64,000 bases of DNA from Streptomyces sp. NBC_00377 (GTDB taxonomy: Bacteria > Actinomycetota > Actinomycetes > Streptomycetales > Streptomycetaceae). The position numbers were made by a program, and so were the translations under genes. Positions 34,955 to 42,401 of the stretch are shown here, piece by piece (the first letter of the stretch is position 1; the number at the start of each line of letters is the position of its first letter). The DNA lies in assembly GCF_036075115.1 (NCBI RefSeq), contig NZ_CP107958.1, positions 1,922,001-1,986,000 of the forward strand, given 5' to 3'. Below the pieces are notes generated by a model, which saw nothing but the letters and a program-made list of their open reading frames with translations, was not told where the DNA came from and ran no database searches.

Positions 34955-36724
34955 TCAGTCAGCGGTTTCTCCAGCGCAGGTGACTTCGTCGCGGGGCACG
35001 TAACGGGTCTTGAAGGTCTCCCGCTTGACCTCCGTGCCGTCGTTCTTGAAGATCCGGTCGACCGCGACGTCGAAGCCTTCGAGCGGGGTCTGCGGTACGC
35101 ACTTCTCCCCGGAGCCCTCCCGGGTCCCCGGCTGCTTCACATTCGTACGCGGGCCCTTGACTGCTTCCACCGAGTCGTACTTCTTCGTGCCGAGGAAGTT
35201 GACCTTGACGGAAGTGTCCGTGGCCTGCGCATCGATGTAGATGGCATTGCCAGAGTCGTTCCTGAACCTCAGGTCGAGGCTCCCCCAGGCCACGGTCGCC
35301 TCCCGGCCCTCCGGGTAACGCTCGATGTAGAACGAGTGCGCCCCGTACTCCACCGGCTTCACGCCGGCGAAGAAGACGGCGTTGAAGACCGTGGTGGCGA
35401 CCGTGGAGACGCCTCCCCCGGCCGCCTTCTCGAACTGGTTGTTGTTGATGATGATGCCTTCCACAAAGCCGTTGGCCTCGGTCCGCTCGCCCACGGTGCC
35501 GTTCAGGCTCCAGGTCTTGCCCGGCAGCACGACCGAGCCGTCGATCAGCTCCGCTGCGCGACCTATGTTCGTTACGCGGTAGGCGGCGGGCTCGAAGTCG
35601 ACCGTGAACGTGGACATCTTCTCCTTGATGCCCAGTCGGCCGACGTTGTCGCGGGTCAGCTCGGGCGACACCTTCTCGGTGGCCACGGCCGCAGTGCGGG
35701 CCGCCCCCGTTTTCGTCAGCAACGGCAGTACGGCTTTCTCCAGTGCCTGGGCCGTGACCTCCTGCCCGGGCTTGCCGTCCGAGGCCACCACCGCCCGCCC
35801 GCCGTCCAGACGCAGCTTCGCGTTGACCGCCTTGTCGGTGGCCGAGGCAAGCAGGCCGGACACCGCAGGATCAGCCCGGAGCCCCTCGCCGTCGAGCACC
35901 GGCTGCAACTGGTTCGCCTCGTCCGGCTTCATCGTCAGGTGCTTACCGATCGTCACCGGACTGATCTGGATCTTCCGGCCGCCCGTGGTGAGCTTGACCG
36001 GGGCCGACATCGCGGGGGTGGCGAAATCACGCATCGCCCGGTTCACCTCCGCGGCATCGACCTTGGGTTCGGCGGTACGTATCGGCAGACGAATCGCTTC
36101 CGCGCCCTGGCCGGGCACGGTCGAGGCGAGAATCTTGAGCGCGCCTTCCACGTCCAGGGACTGCCCAGGCACCGGCTTCGCGGACACCGGCTCACCCGCG
36201 TGAAACGTGACGCCGCCCTCCCTCACCTTCCGGGCGTGCGCCTTCGCCGTCCCCGCAAGCGCGGCTCGGGCCTTCGCCTCGTCCACACGGACCACCGGCT
36301 CGACTTCGCGATCACCGCTGGTGAACAGGCGCCCGATCACGGTGACCGGGTCGGACCCCACTTGTGCGGCGTCCACCACGGTCTGCTCGCCGTCCAGCGA
36401 GAAGCCGTCTGCGTCGATGGCCATTGTGCGGTCGCCGATGCGTACCTTCACCGGCTCCGACCAGGCTCCACCGAGGGCACTGTCCAGCTTCTCCCGCGCC
36501 TGCGAACGGCTCATCCCTCCGATGTCCACACCACTCACCCGGGTGCCTCCGGGCACCTCGTCGTCGTCGGCCAGCAGGCCCACCGCATACAGCCCGCCGA
36601 AACCGAATCCCGCCGCACCGGCCGCCACGAGGGCTACGCGGCCGGCGCGGCCTATTCGGCGGCGACCGGCCGGCGTGGTGTCGGTGGCGTCAGCGGACGG
36701 GCCGAGAAGGGATGAGCGAACCAC
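34955..36724 (-). CDS. VanW-family wall-associated protein with peptidoglycan-binding-4 repeats
   Basis: The 589-residue protein starts at GTG 36724 behind a strong GAGGAG. After a basic segment it has one membrane anchor (RVALVAAGAAGFGFGGLYAV, about 27-46), then repeated alpha/beta units (GTRVSGVDIGGMSRSQARE) like PG_binding_4 domains, and a C-terminal VanW domain (about 380-530) with AELIDGSVVLPGKTWSLNGT, VGERTEANGFVEG and GGGVSTVATTVFNAVFFAG. VanW occurs in some vancomycin-resistance clusters, but its function is unknown. No vanHAX genes are present. The perfect CTAAG dyad lies 200 bases upstream. Confidence 0.87.
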   Translation of the reverse strand: MVRSSLLGPSADATDTTPAGRRRIGRAGRVALVAAGAAGFGFGGLYAVGLLADDDEVPGGTRVSGVDIGGMSRSQAREKLDSALGGAWSEPVKVRIGDRTMAIDADGFSLDGEQTVVDAAQVGSDPVTVIGRLFTSGDREVEPVVRVDEAKARAALAGTAKAHARKVREGGVTFHAGEPVSAKPVPGQSLDVEGALKILASTVPGQGAEAIRLPIRTAEPKVDAAEVNRAMRDFATPAMSAPVKLTTGGRKIQISPVTIGKHLTMKPDEANQLQPVLDGEGLRADPAVSGLLASATDKAVNAKLRLDGGRAVVASDGKPGQEVTAQALEKAVLPLLTKTGAARTAAVATEKVSPELTRDNVGRLGIKEKMSTFTVDFEPAAYRVTNIGRAAELIDGSVVLPGKTWSLNGTVGERTEANGFVEGIIINNNQFEKAAGGGVSTVATTVFNAVFFAGVKPVEYGAHSFYIERYPEGREATVAWGSLDLRFRNDSGNAIYIDAQATDTSVKVNFLGTKKYDSVEAVKGPRTNVKQPGTREGSGEKCVPQTPLEGFDVAVDRIFKNDGTEVKRETFKTRYVPRDEVTCAGETAD

Positions 36725-36924
36725 TGGTTCTCCTCGTCTTTGACTGCGGCGGGCGCGGGAAAGACCCGCGCAGCGGGCCACGGGCCGGGTGATGATATGG
36801 GGACTTTTACGGTGTTTCCGTTAGCTACGTCACCGGGGCCCTCGACGGAACAGCCGTCGAGACCTGCCAGAGCGTCGATTCACCACGGACAGCCCAACGG
36901 GTGCACAGCTTATCTCCTAGCTAA

Positions 36925-36937
36925 CTAAGTCTCTTAG
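36925..36937. promoter_or_regulatory. perfect CTAAG-N3-CTTAG element
   Basis: CTAAG-TCT-CTTAG, and the dyad extends perfectly to TAACTAAG-TCT-CTTAGTTA (36922-36940), the longest of the set. It faces the VanW gene, whose start lies 200 bases away on the minus strand. No gene begins soon after it on the plus strand. Confidence 0.72.
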
Positions 36938-37180
36938 TTACTGAAGTGCTCGTGCTCGTCGGCCGTGGCAGCGGCTCCCGAACAGCAGCGCGCGAACACC
37001 CGTCTTTCTCACACATTCCCGGGTGCACCGCACCACGTCCGGCGGCGCCGCGGAGGCTCCGCGGCAGGGAGCAGCTGAGGCAGGGCATCACGGAGTAGCC
37101 GGACGGCACCTGGGCCTCGGCTCGGCGCGCCGGGTGCGACGAGAGAAGGTGAGGCCGCATGCCGAGTCCCGATAGCGAGG

Positions 37181-37258
37181 TGTCACGAGATCCGCGAGTG
37201 GCTCGGGGTGTATCTGATCGGGGCGCTGGAGCCCGAGGAGGATGCGCTGCAGAGAACC
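37181..37258 (+). pseudogene. N-terminal remnant resembling an anti-sigma factor
   Basis: About 25 codons read CHEIREWLGVYLIGALEPEE, which looks like the start of zinc-finger anti-sigma factors (H-x-E-x-R-x-x-L-G-x-Y-x-L-G-A-L-x-x-x-E). No start codon exists in this frame, although an ATG at 37159 lies in another, and the match ends abruptly at DALQRT. It is a small relic at most. Confidence 0.35.
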
Positions 37259-37299
37259 TCTGCCACCACCACCATCGCCCGGATCGCGACCACACCCCG

Positions 37300-37854
37300 T
37301 CACGAGTCCGCCAGGGCGGCGTCGCGGTAGTCGGGCGGCAGCGCCCGGTCGACGCGGATCGCGAGGCCCGGCGCGCACTCACGCATGCTCTGCCGGGTGA
37401 CCAGGAGCAGGGACAGGGTGCTCCCGGTCTCGTCGTCGATCGGGAAGCGGGCCTCGGGATAGCGCCGGGAGAAGTCGATGATCGTGTCGACGTTATGAGT
37501 GAGCGATGTCCGCTCGCCGTCTCTGGCCTTGGCACGGCATGTGGCGTCGATGTCGTGGAGGGCTTGATGCACGGGCCGAACCTGGGCTGCGGGCGGGGTG
37601 GCGAAGGACCCGGTGGGAGTCGGCTCGGCGACGGTGGAGGATCCGCTGCCGCGACCGGACCCGCCCCACCTGGCCACCACTGCCGCGGCGGCCAGGGCGA
37701 CCACCACGGCTGCCGCCACCGCCCACAGCAGCAGGCGCGGCCTGCGTCGGTCCGGTCGGGCGTCAGCCCTGGTCGCAGTGTCGTCCGCCGGATCGGGTGT
37801 TCCGTCCGGAGCGGTGGCATGGTCGCCGTCGCCCTCGTCATGGCGCCTCGTCAC
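37300..37854 (-). CDS. membrane-anchored protein of unknown family
   Basis: The 184-residue product starts at a GTG overlapping the stop of the BNR gene (GTGA). It has an acidic cytoplasmic start, one transmembrane helix (LLLWAVAAAVVVALAAAAVV), and an outer domain with two Cys (DATCRAKARDGE, MRECAPGLAI) and IIDFSRRYPEARFPIDDE. I do not recognise the family. Coupling to the BNR protein suggests that the two work together outside the membrane. Confidence 0.7.
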   Translation of the reverse strand: MTRRHDEGDGDHATAPDGTPDPADDTATRADARPDRRRPRLLLWAVAAAVVVALAAAAVVARWGGSGRGSGSSTVAEPTPTGSFATPPAAQVRPVHQALHDIDATCRAKARDGERTSLTHNVDTIIDFSRRYPEARFPIDDETGSTLSLLLVTRQSMRECAPGLAIRVDRALPPDYRDAALADS

Positions 37855-38825
37855 GAGGTGGCCTTCCAGGTGATGCCGCCATCGGTGCTGCGGTAGGTGC
37901 GGGCACTCTGGCCGTCCAGCGCCCCCGCGTACAGGGTGCTGCCGGTGGCGTCGTAGCCGAGCGCGCTGGCGCCGTTGGGCAGGTTGGCCTGCTTCCAGGC
38001 CTTGCCGCCGTCGGTGCTCAGCTGGGCGCCGTCCATCCCGACGGCGATGATCCGGCTCATGTCCTTGGGGTTCCAGGCGACGGCCATCGCGCCCATCGGG
38101 CCACCCAGGCTCTTCCAGGTCTTGCCCCCGTCGGCGCTGGTCTGCAGCCCGCTAGACATGTCGGGTGCGATCAGCCGCTGAGGGTCCTTCGGGTCGACCA
38201 GGATGGTGCCCATGAAGGAACGGCCCGCCTCGGCATTGACCGTCTTCCAGGTCTGGCCGCTGTCGGTGGAGGCGAGCAGGCCGGACTCGGGGGAACCGAT
38301 ATAGACCGTCTTGCCGGTGCCGCCGATGGCGTGCACGTCACCGACCGCACCCGCGCCGCTCACCTTGGTGAACGTCGCCCCGCCGTCGGTCGACCGGTAC
38401 AACCCCGGATGCCCGCCCACCAGCACGGCGTCCGATGTCGAGGCCCACCCCATGGCGTCCGCGCCGCGCAGCGAAGGCACGTCCCGCCAGGTGCGGCCGC
38501 CGTTGCCGGAGACGGCGACCGCCTCGTGCCCGCCGACGAAGAGCCGGTCGTCGACGACGGACACGGTGTGCAGATCCCCGCCCACCCGGGGCAGTCCCGC
38601 CGCAGATCCACTCGCGTCATCCCCTCCGCGGGTGATCAGGAAGATCCCTCCCGCTGTGACCACCACCAGGGCCAGGCCCGCACCGCCCCAGCGCAGTCGC
38701 TGTGCCCGCTGCTCGGCGCGACGCACTTCGGCAGCCCTCTCAGCCGCTGCCTGGCGTCGCTCGGCCTTGGTCTGCTTGGGGGCGCCTGCCGACGGCTTCG
38801 CATTGCGAGACGGTGTGGAGGTCAT
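37851..38825 (-). CDS. BNR-type beta-propeller membrane protein (F510_1955-like, copy 2)
   Basis: The 324-residue protein has a long basic Ala/Arg-rich N-terminal region, one anchor helix (GGAGLALVVVTAGGIFLITR), and a propeller with at least six blades marked by S-x-D-x-G-x-x-W or F (SGNGGRTWRDV, STDGGATFTKV, STDSGQTWKTV, SADGGKTWKSL, STDGGKAWKQA, STDGGITWKAT). It resembles the lipoprotein at 21330 but is membrane-anchored. It is the first gene of a two-gene operon. The CTAAG dyad at 38985 lies 160 bases upstream. Confidence 0.83.
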   Translation of the reverse strand: MTSTPSRNAKPSAGAPKQTKAERRQAAAERAAEVRRAEQRAQRLRWGGAGLALVVVTAGGIFLITRGGDDASGSAAGLPRVGGDLHTVSVVDDRLFVGGHEAVAVSGNGGRTWRDVPSLRGADAMGWASTSDAVLVGGHPGLYRSTDGGATFTKVSGAGAVGDVHAIGGTGKTVYIGSPESGLLASTDSGQTWKTVNAEAGRSFMGTILVDPKDPQRLIAPDMSSGLQTSADGGKTWKSLGGPMGAMAVAWNPKDMSRIIAVGMDGAQLSTDGGKAWKQANLPNGASALGYDATGSTLYAGALDGQSARTYRSTDGGITWKATS

Positions 38826-38984
38826 GAACGCGCTTCCTTCTCAAGAGGTCGTGCCGGAGAGCGGGGGGAAGGGGTGGACGAGGGCACCCTCCCGAAACGA
38901 CATGACGCAAGCAACGCACCAAACAGCGCCACAGCCCCCGCATGCCTGCCGTCAAGAATGACAATCACGAATACTACTAGGTAC

Positions 38985-38997
38985 CTAAGATTCTTAG
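38985..38997. promoter_or_regulatory. perfect CTAAG-N3-CTTAG element between divergent genes
   Basis: CTAAG-ATT-CTTAG, with the dyad extending to ACCTAAG-ATT-CTTAGGT (38983-38999). It lies between the minus-strand BNR operon and the plus-strand blaI copy 3, and is preceded by TACTACTAGG, itself like a half-site. Confidence 0.72.
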
Positions 38998-39053
38998 GTG
39001 GACAAGTCGAGGTCGAGGGACTCGAATGCCTATTCCCGAACTGCAGGAACGCG

Positions 39054-39071
39054 TACTACGCTTGCATAGTA
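39054..39071. promoter_or_regulatory. classical BlaI/MecI-like box
   Basis: TACTACGCTTGCATAGTA has the TACTA-N8-TAGTA plan of BlaI/MecI operators. It ends 20 bases before the third BlaI gene, consistent with autorepression. Two more boxes of this class lie at 40358-40395. Confidence 0.72.
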
Positions 39072-39091
39072 GGAACGATCCCAAGAGGGTG

Positions 39092-39448
39092 ATGACGGTG
39101 GTCCTGGGGGCGCTCGAGGGCGAGGTCATGCGGGTTTGCTGGGGTGCCGCGAACCCGATGACCGTCCGACAGGTGCTGGACGAGCTGAGCACGGATCGAG
39201 CCCAGCCGCTCGCGTACACGACCGTGATGACCGTGATGAGCCGGCTCGCAGAGAAGGGCGTCCTCAACCGCACCCCGCAGGGCCGTGGTTACGCCTACTC
39301 CCCCGCCGTCCCGGACGAGGCCGCCCTCGCCGTACGCGAGGTACTGCGCGACCACGGCGACGCCGCGGTCGCCCACTTCGCCGCCGAGGCCGGCCACGAT
39401 CCGGACCTCCGCGACCGTCTGCTGCGGCTGCTCAGGGAACCGCCGTGA
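39092..39448 (+). CDS. BlaI/MecI-family transcriptional repressor (copy 3)
   Basis: The 118-residue protein has the winged helix (LGALEGEVMRVCWGAANPMT, TTVMTVMSRLAEKGVLNR) and wing YAYSPAVPDE of the family. I place the start at ATG 39092 because the BlaI-like box at 39054-39071 must lie upstream of the coding region; the frame stays open back to 39026. A Cys in the second helix (MRVCWG) differs from copies 1 and 2. The paired M56 gene overlaps the stop (GTGA). Confidence 0.88.
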   Translation: MTVVLGALEGEVMRVCWGAANPMTVRQVLDELSTDRAQPLAYTTVMTVMSRLAEKGVLNRTPQGRGYAYSPAVPDEAALAVREVLRDHGDAAVAHFAAEAGHDPDLRDRLLRLLREPP

Positions 39449-40350
39449 CCGGCGCGGCATCGTTCGATCGCGGAAACCGCGCCTTCTGGACGCTGGTTGC
39501 CATCTCCGTGACCATCCGCGCCGCAGTGGTCTACGTCGCGTGCTGTCTGACGATGGCGCTCGCGTGGCAGTTGGAGCATCGCGGAACGGATCTTCTACGA
39601 TCCGGTTCCGCCTGGGCAGGAGTCGCGCTATTGACCCTTTCTGTCGTCGGCGCCACGCGGTCGACCGTCCACCTCTGGAAAGGACTGCGTGCGACGCGAG
39701 CCGTGAGCGAGGAGGTCCGTGCTCGCGGCGACAGCATCGCCGCAGGCGCTTGTGAGGTCAGGAATGCGGCCAGACGCGCGGGGCTGGCCGGCGGCCAGGT
39801 CACGGTGGTCGAGTCTAAGGCGTTGTTCGCGTTCACATACGGCCTGTTGCGCCCCCGTGTAGCGGTCACCGGCGGCCTCGTGGCGACCGCCACCGAGCAC
39901 GAGCTCAACGCGGTCCTGGCCCACGAGGCCGAGCACGTACGGGGCCGTGACCCGCTCCGGACGTTGATCGCCGGCGCCCTAGCCGCGCACCACTTCACCG
40001 TTCCCCTGCTGAGCCATCTGCGGGTCACCTTCGCCGCCGACCGCGAACTCACCGCCGATCGCCGGGCGGTCGCCCACTGCGGCACCCGGGCTGTGGCCGG
40101 GGCCCTGCTGAAAGTGTCCGGCATGCCCGGCTGGGCGCCGTCCGCACCGACCAGCACCATGGGCACCCCCGCGCTGCTCGACGCCCGGATCACCCAGCTC
40201 GAAGCCGGTCGCGCACCCCGCCCGGCACCACCGAGTCGGTGGCAAGTGGCGGCCTCCGTCACCGGGGTCGCCGCCTACACCTGGGCGCTCGCGGGCTCCG
40301 CAGCGCTCGTCGCCACGACCCCTTTGAGCTGCATGCCCGCCGCCCTCTGA
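39445..40350 (+). CDS. M56-family membrane zinc peptidase (copy 3)
   Basis: The 301-residue protein has hydrophobic segments near residues 17-42, 58-72 and at the C-terminus, the conserved ESKALFAFTYGLLRPRVAVT, zinc motif HEAEH at about 160-164 and the downstream FAADRELTADRRAV. It is the most diverged of the three peptidases in the segment before the active site (FTYGLLRPR in place of YCLPGRH). No sensor domain is present. By analogy it inactivates the partner repressor. Confidence 0.88.
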   Translation: MTGAASFDRGNRAFWTLVAISVTIRAAVVYVACCLTMALAWQLEHRGTDLLRSGSAWAGVALLTLSVVGATRSTVHLWKGLRATRAVSEEVRARGDSIAAGACEVRNAARRAGLAGGQVTVVESKALFAFTYGLLRPRVAVTGGLVATATEHELNAVLAHEAEHVRGRDPLRTLIAGALAAHHFTVPLLSHLRVTFAADRELTADRRAVAHCGTRAVAGALLKVSGMPGWAPSAPTSTMGTPALLDARITQLEAGRAPRPAPPSRWQVAASVTGVAAYTWALAGSAALVATTPLSCMPAAL

Positions 40351-40357
40351 ACCGACC

Positions 40358-40395
40358 TACTACACAAGCATAGTATCTACTACATGGCCGTAGTA
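40358..40395. promoter_or_regulatory. two tandem BlaI/MecI-like boxes
   Basis: TACTACACAAGCATAGTA (40358-40375) and TACTACATGGCCGTAGTA (40378-40395) sit two bases apart. The second is a perfect TACTAC-N6-GTAGTA dyad, the textbook BlaI/MecI form. They end 38 bases before the methyltransferase gene. Confidence 0.85.
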
Positions 40396-40433
40396 GCCTG
40401 ACGGTGTCACCTCACCGACAAGGAGTGGCCTCC

Positions 40434-41093
40434 ATGCCTACTGCCACAGCCAAGCGCCCCAAGGTGAAGCACCCTTTCTTCGCCCGGATCTATCCACGTA
40501 TCAACGCTTTCGCGGAGGCCCATGGCGGCCTCGACCACCGCAAGGAGCTCCTCGCCGAGACCGAAGGCCGCGTCGTCGAGGTGGGCGCGGGAACCGGTGC
40601 GAACTTCGCCCACTACCCCGCCGCAGTGGAGAAGGTCATCGCCGTCGAGCCCGAACCTCGACTGCGCGGGCTCGCCACACAAGCGGCGGCCGACTCGCCC
40701 ACCCACATAGAGGTGCGCGAGGGGCGGGCGGAAGAACTGCCGATGGCGGACGGCTCTGTCGACGGAGTCGTTGCCTCGCTCGTTCTGTGCAGCATCGCCG
40801 ACGTACCCGCCACCCTGGCGGAGGCGGCTCGGGTGCTGCGGCCCGGCGGGCGCCTGTACTTCTACGAGCACATCCGCTCCGCCGACCCCCGGTTCGCCCG
40901 CAAGCAGCGCAGGATCAACATCGTCTGGCCGCTGCTGGGCGGCGGCTGCAACCTCGACCGGGACACTGAACAGGCCATCAGGGACGCCGGTTTCACCATC
41001 GAGCACGCACGCCACTTCGACTTCCTCGTCAACGGCCGTACGACGCCCAGCTCCCCGTGCGTGATCGGCGCCGCCCGCAAGCCGGAGAACTGA
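40434..41093 (+). CDS. SAM-dependent methyltransferase under BlaI-type control
   Basis: The 219-residue enzyme has SAM motif I VVEVGAGTGANFAHYP, acidic VIAVEPEPRLR, motif II DGVVASLVLCSIADVP and motif III RVLRPGGRLYFYEHIRS. This pattern matches the METTL7/UbiE-like group, some members of which methylate thiols. AAGGAG precedes the ATG. Two tandem BlaI boxes directly upstream show that the third BlaI/M56 pair probably controls it. The substrate is unknown, and thiol or lipid methylation are both possible. Confidence 0.88.
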   Translation: MPTATAKRPKVKHPFFARIYPRINAFAEAHGGLDHRKELLAETEGRVVEVGAGTGANFAHYPAAVEKVIAVEPEPRLRGLATQAAADSPTHIEVREGRAEELPMADGSVDGVVASLVLCSIADVPATLAEAARVLRPGGRLYFYEHIRSADPRFARKQRRINIVWPLLGGGCNLDRDTEQAIRDAGFTIEHARHFDFLVNGRTTPSSPCVIGAARKPEN

Positions 41094-41484
41094 GGCGGCA
41101 TATCCACGCCCGCGGTTCCGTTTCCGGGCGCCAGACCGGCGACGTGGATAGCCCGGTACGCGTGCCATCAGAGGCGCGCCGGCAGCGTGGCGGCTCCAGC
41201 CCCCACAAGACCCATCACGCAGGGCTGTTTCATGACCTGCATCACACTCAGGGCATCTCACAGACGGCGGGATTGGCCACCAACTCCGGTCGGCGGTAGT
41301 GGGCGGTGCAATTCGGACGTAACAACGAAGGTCCTTAGTTGTGAGCCTGCGCATGGAGTCCGCAACGCCCGTTATGGCGTCAATAAGGGGGCGCCCTCCC
41401 GGAGATTCGGGTCTCAATCGAGCAAATGTGGCGCACCACACGTTCCTTGAAGATTTGCAGGAGACCCTGATACCGGTTGTTCTC
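41094..41484. other. leader and promoter region of the second NlpC/P60 gene
   Basis: The first 220 bases show nothing recognisable. The CTAAG element at 41326 marks the promoter, leaving roughly 140 bases of untranslated leader before ATG 41485. The leader contains a G+C-rich hairpin near 41388-41412 (GGGGGCGCCCTCCCG). I looked for the cyclic-di-AMP riboswitch often found before such genes and could not convince myself of one. Confidence 0.45.
41326..41338. promoter_or_regulatory. CTAAG-N3-CTTAG element
   Basis: CGAAG-GTC-CTTAG, one mismatch, inside a longer near-dyad ACAAC...GTTGT at 41322-41342. It lies upstream of the second NlpC/P60 gene. Confidence 0.6.
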
Positions 41485-42294
41485 ATGTCCCACACCGCTC
41501 ACATACCAAGCCACCGGAAACGCCGCCGCAACCCGTCGCGAATGGCCATGCGAGCCAGGGTCGCCGGTGGAGTCCTCGGCACGCTGGCGGTGGCTGGCGC
41601 GTCCGCCGCCTCGGCGAACGCCGCTGAGCCGACGACCCAGACGCTGGAGCTGCCCACCCTCACGGCTGACCTGACCGCGCAGGTCGCACGATCTGCGGAT
41701 GCCACGCAGCAGGCCGCGGCCAACTACGAACTCCAGGCCGAGCGTGACGCGGCCGCCGCCAAGGCCGCCAAGCAGGCGAAGCAGGACCTCGCCCAGGCCA
41801 AGCAGAAGGCTGAAGCCGCGCGGAAAGCCGAGGCCGAACGCAAGACGGCCGCCGCCTCGCGCTCCTCCGAGCGGACCACTTTGGCCTCGTCCGCCGACGG
41901 CACCACCACAGCCCCGAGTACCTCCTCCTCCACCGCGAGCGGTTCGGCGGCGGCGGTCATCGCCTTCGCCCGGGCGCAAATCGGCGACGCCTATGTCCTC
42001 GGCGCGACCGGCCCCAACTCCTGGGACTGCTCCAGCCTTCTCCAAGCAGCGTTCAAGCAGGCGGGCGTCAGCCTCCCCAGGGTGTCGCAGGACCAGTCGA
42101 CCGTGGGTACTCCGGTCTCACTGAGCAGCCTCCAGCCGGGCGACATCCTCTACTGGGGCAGCGCGGGCAACGCGTACCACACGGCGCTCTACGTCGGCGA
42201 TGGCAAGTTCGTCGGGGCCGAGAACCCGTCCACGGGCATCGTCGAGAAGCCGCTTTCGTGGGACCCGCCGACCGGTGCAGTACGTGTGCTCTGA
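41485..42294 (+). CDS. NlpC/P60 peptidoglycan endopeptidase (copy 2)
   Basis: The 269-residue secreted protein has a basic start, a signal peptide (TLAVAGASAASANAAEP), an Ala/Lys/Glu coiled coil (about 70-125), a Ser/Thr linker and an NlpC/P60 domain. The catalytic Cys is at about 182 (NSWDCSSLLQAAFK) and the His in AYHTALYVGDGKFVGA. The consensus Gly after the Cys-Ser is Ser here. It should cleave stem peptides in the wall. The ATG at 41485 was chosen at the signal peptide. Confidence 0.9.
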   Translation: MSHTAHIPSHRKRRRNPSRMAMRARVAGGVLGTLAVAGASAASANAAEPTTQTLELPTLTADLTAQVARSADATQQAAANYELQAERDAAAAKAAKQAKQDLAQAKQKAEAARKAEAERKTAAASRSSERTTLASSADGTTTAPSTSSSTASGSAAAVIAFARAQIGDAYVLGATGPNSWDCSSLLQAAFKQAGVSLPRVSQDQSTVGTPVSLSSLQPGDILYWGSAGNAYHTALYVGDGKFVGAENPSTGIVEKPLSWDPPTGAVRVL

Positions 42295-42401
42295 CGCGCG
42301 GGCAGGGTGTTGACCGGCCCGGCAACGCGAACCACTGGTACGCCGCTTCGGTCGGACCTGCCGAAAGCAGGCGGGCCCGACCGCGAGACGTACGGAGAAC
42401 G

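Larger units (their letters stand above)
36725..37299. other. gap with an operator and a small gene remnant
   Basis: Apart from the perfect CTAAG dyad at 36925 and a short anti-sigma-like remnant near 37181, I see no gene. The sequence around the dyad is locally A+T-rich, as expected for a promoter. Confidence 0.5.

Noticed and set aside
41342..41484. Possible cyclic-di-AMP riboswitch before the second NlpC/P60 gene
   Set aside because: Streptomyces wall-hydrolase genes often have one, but the conserved segments are not visible in this leader.
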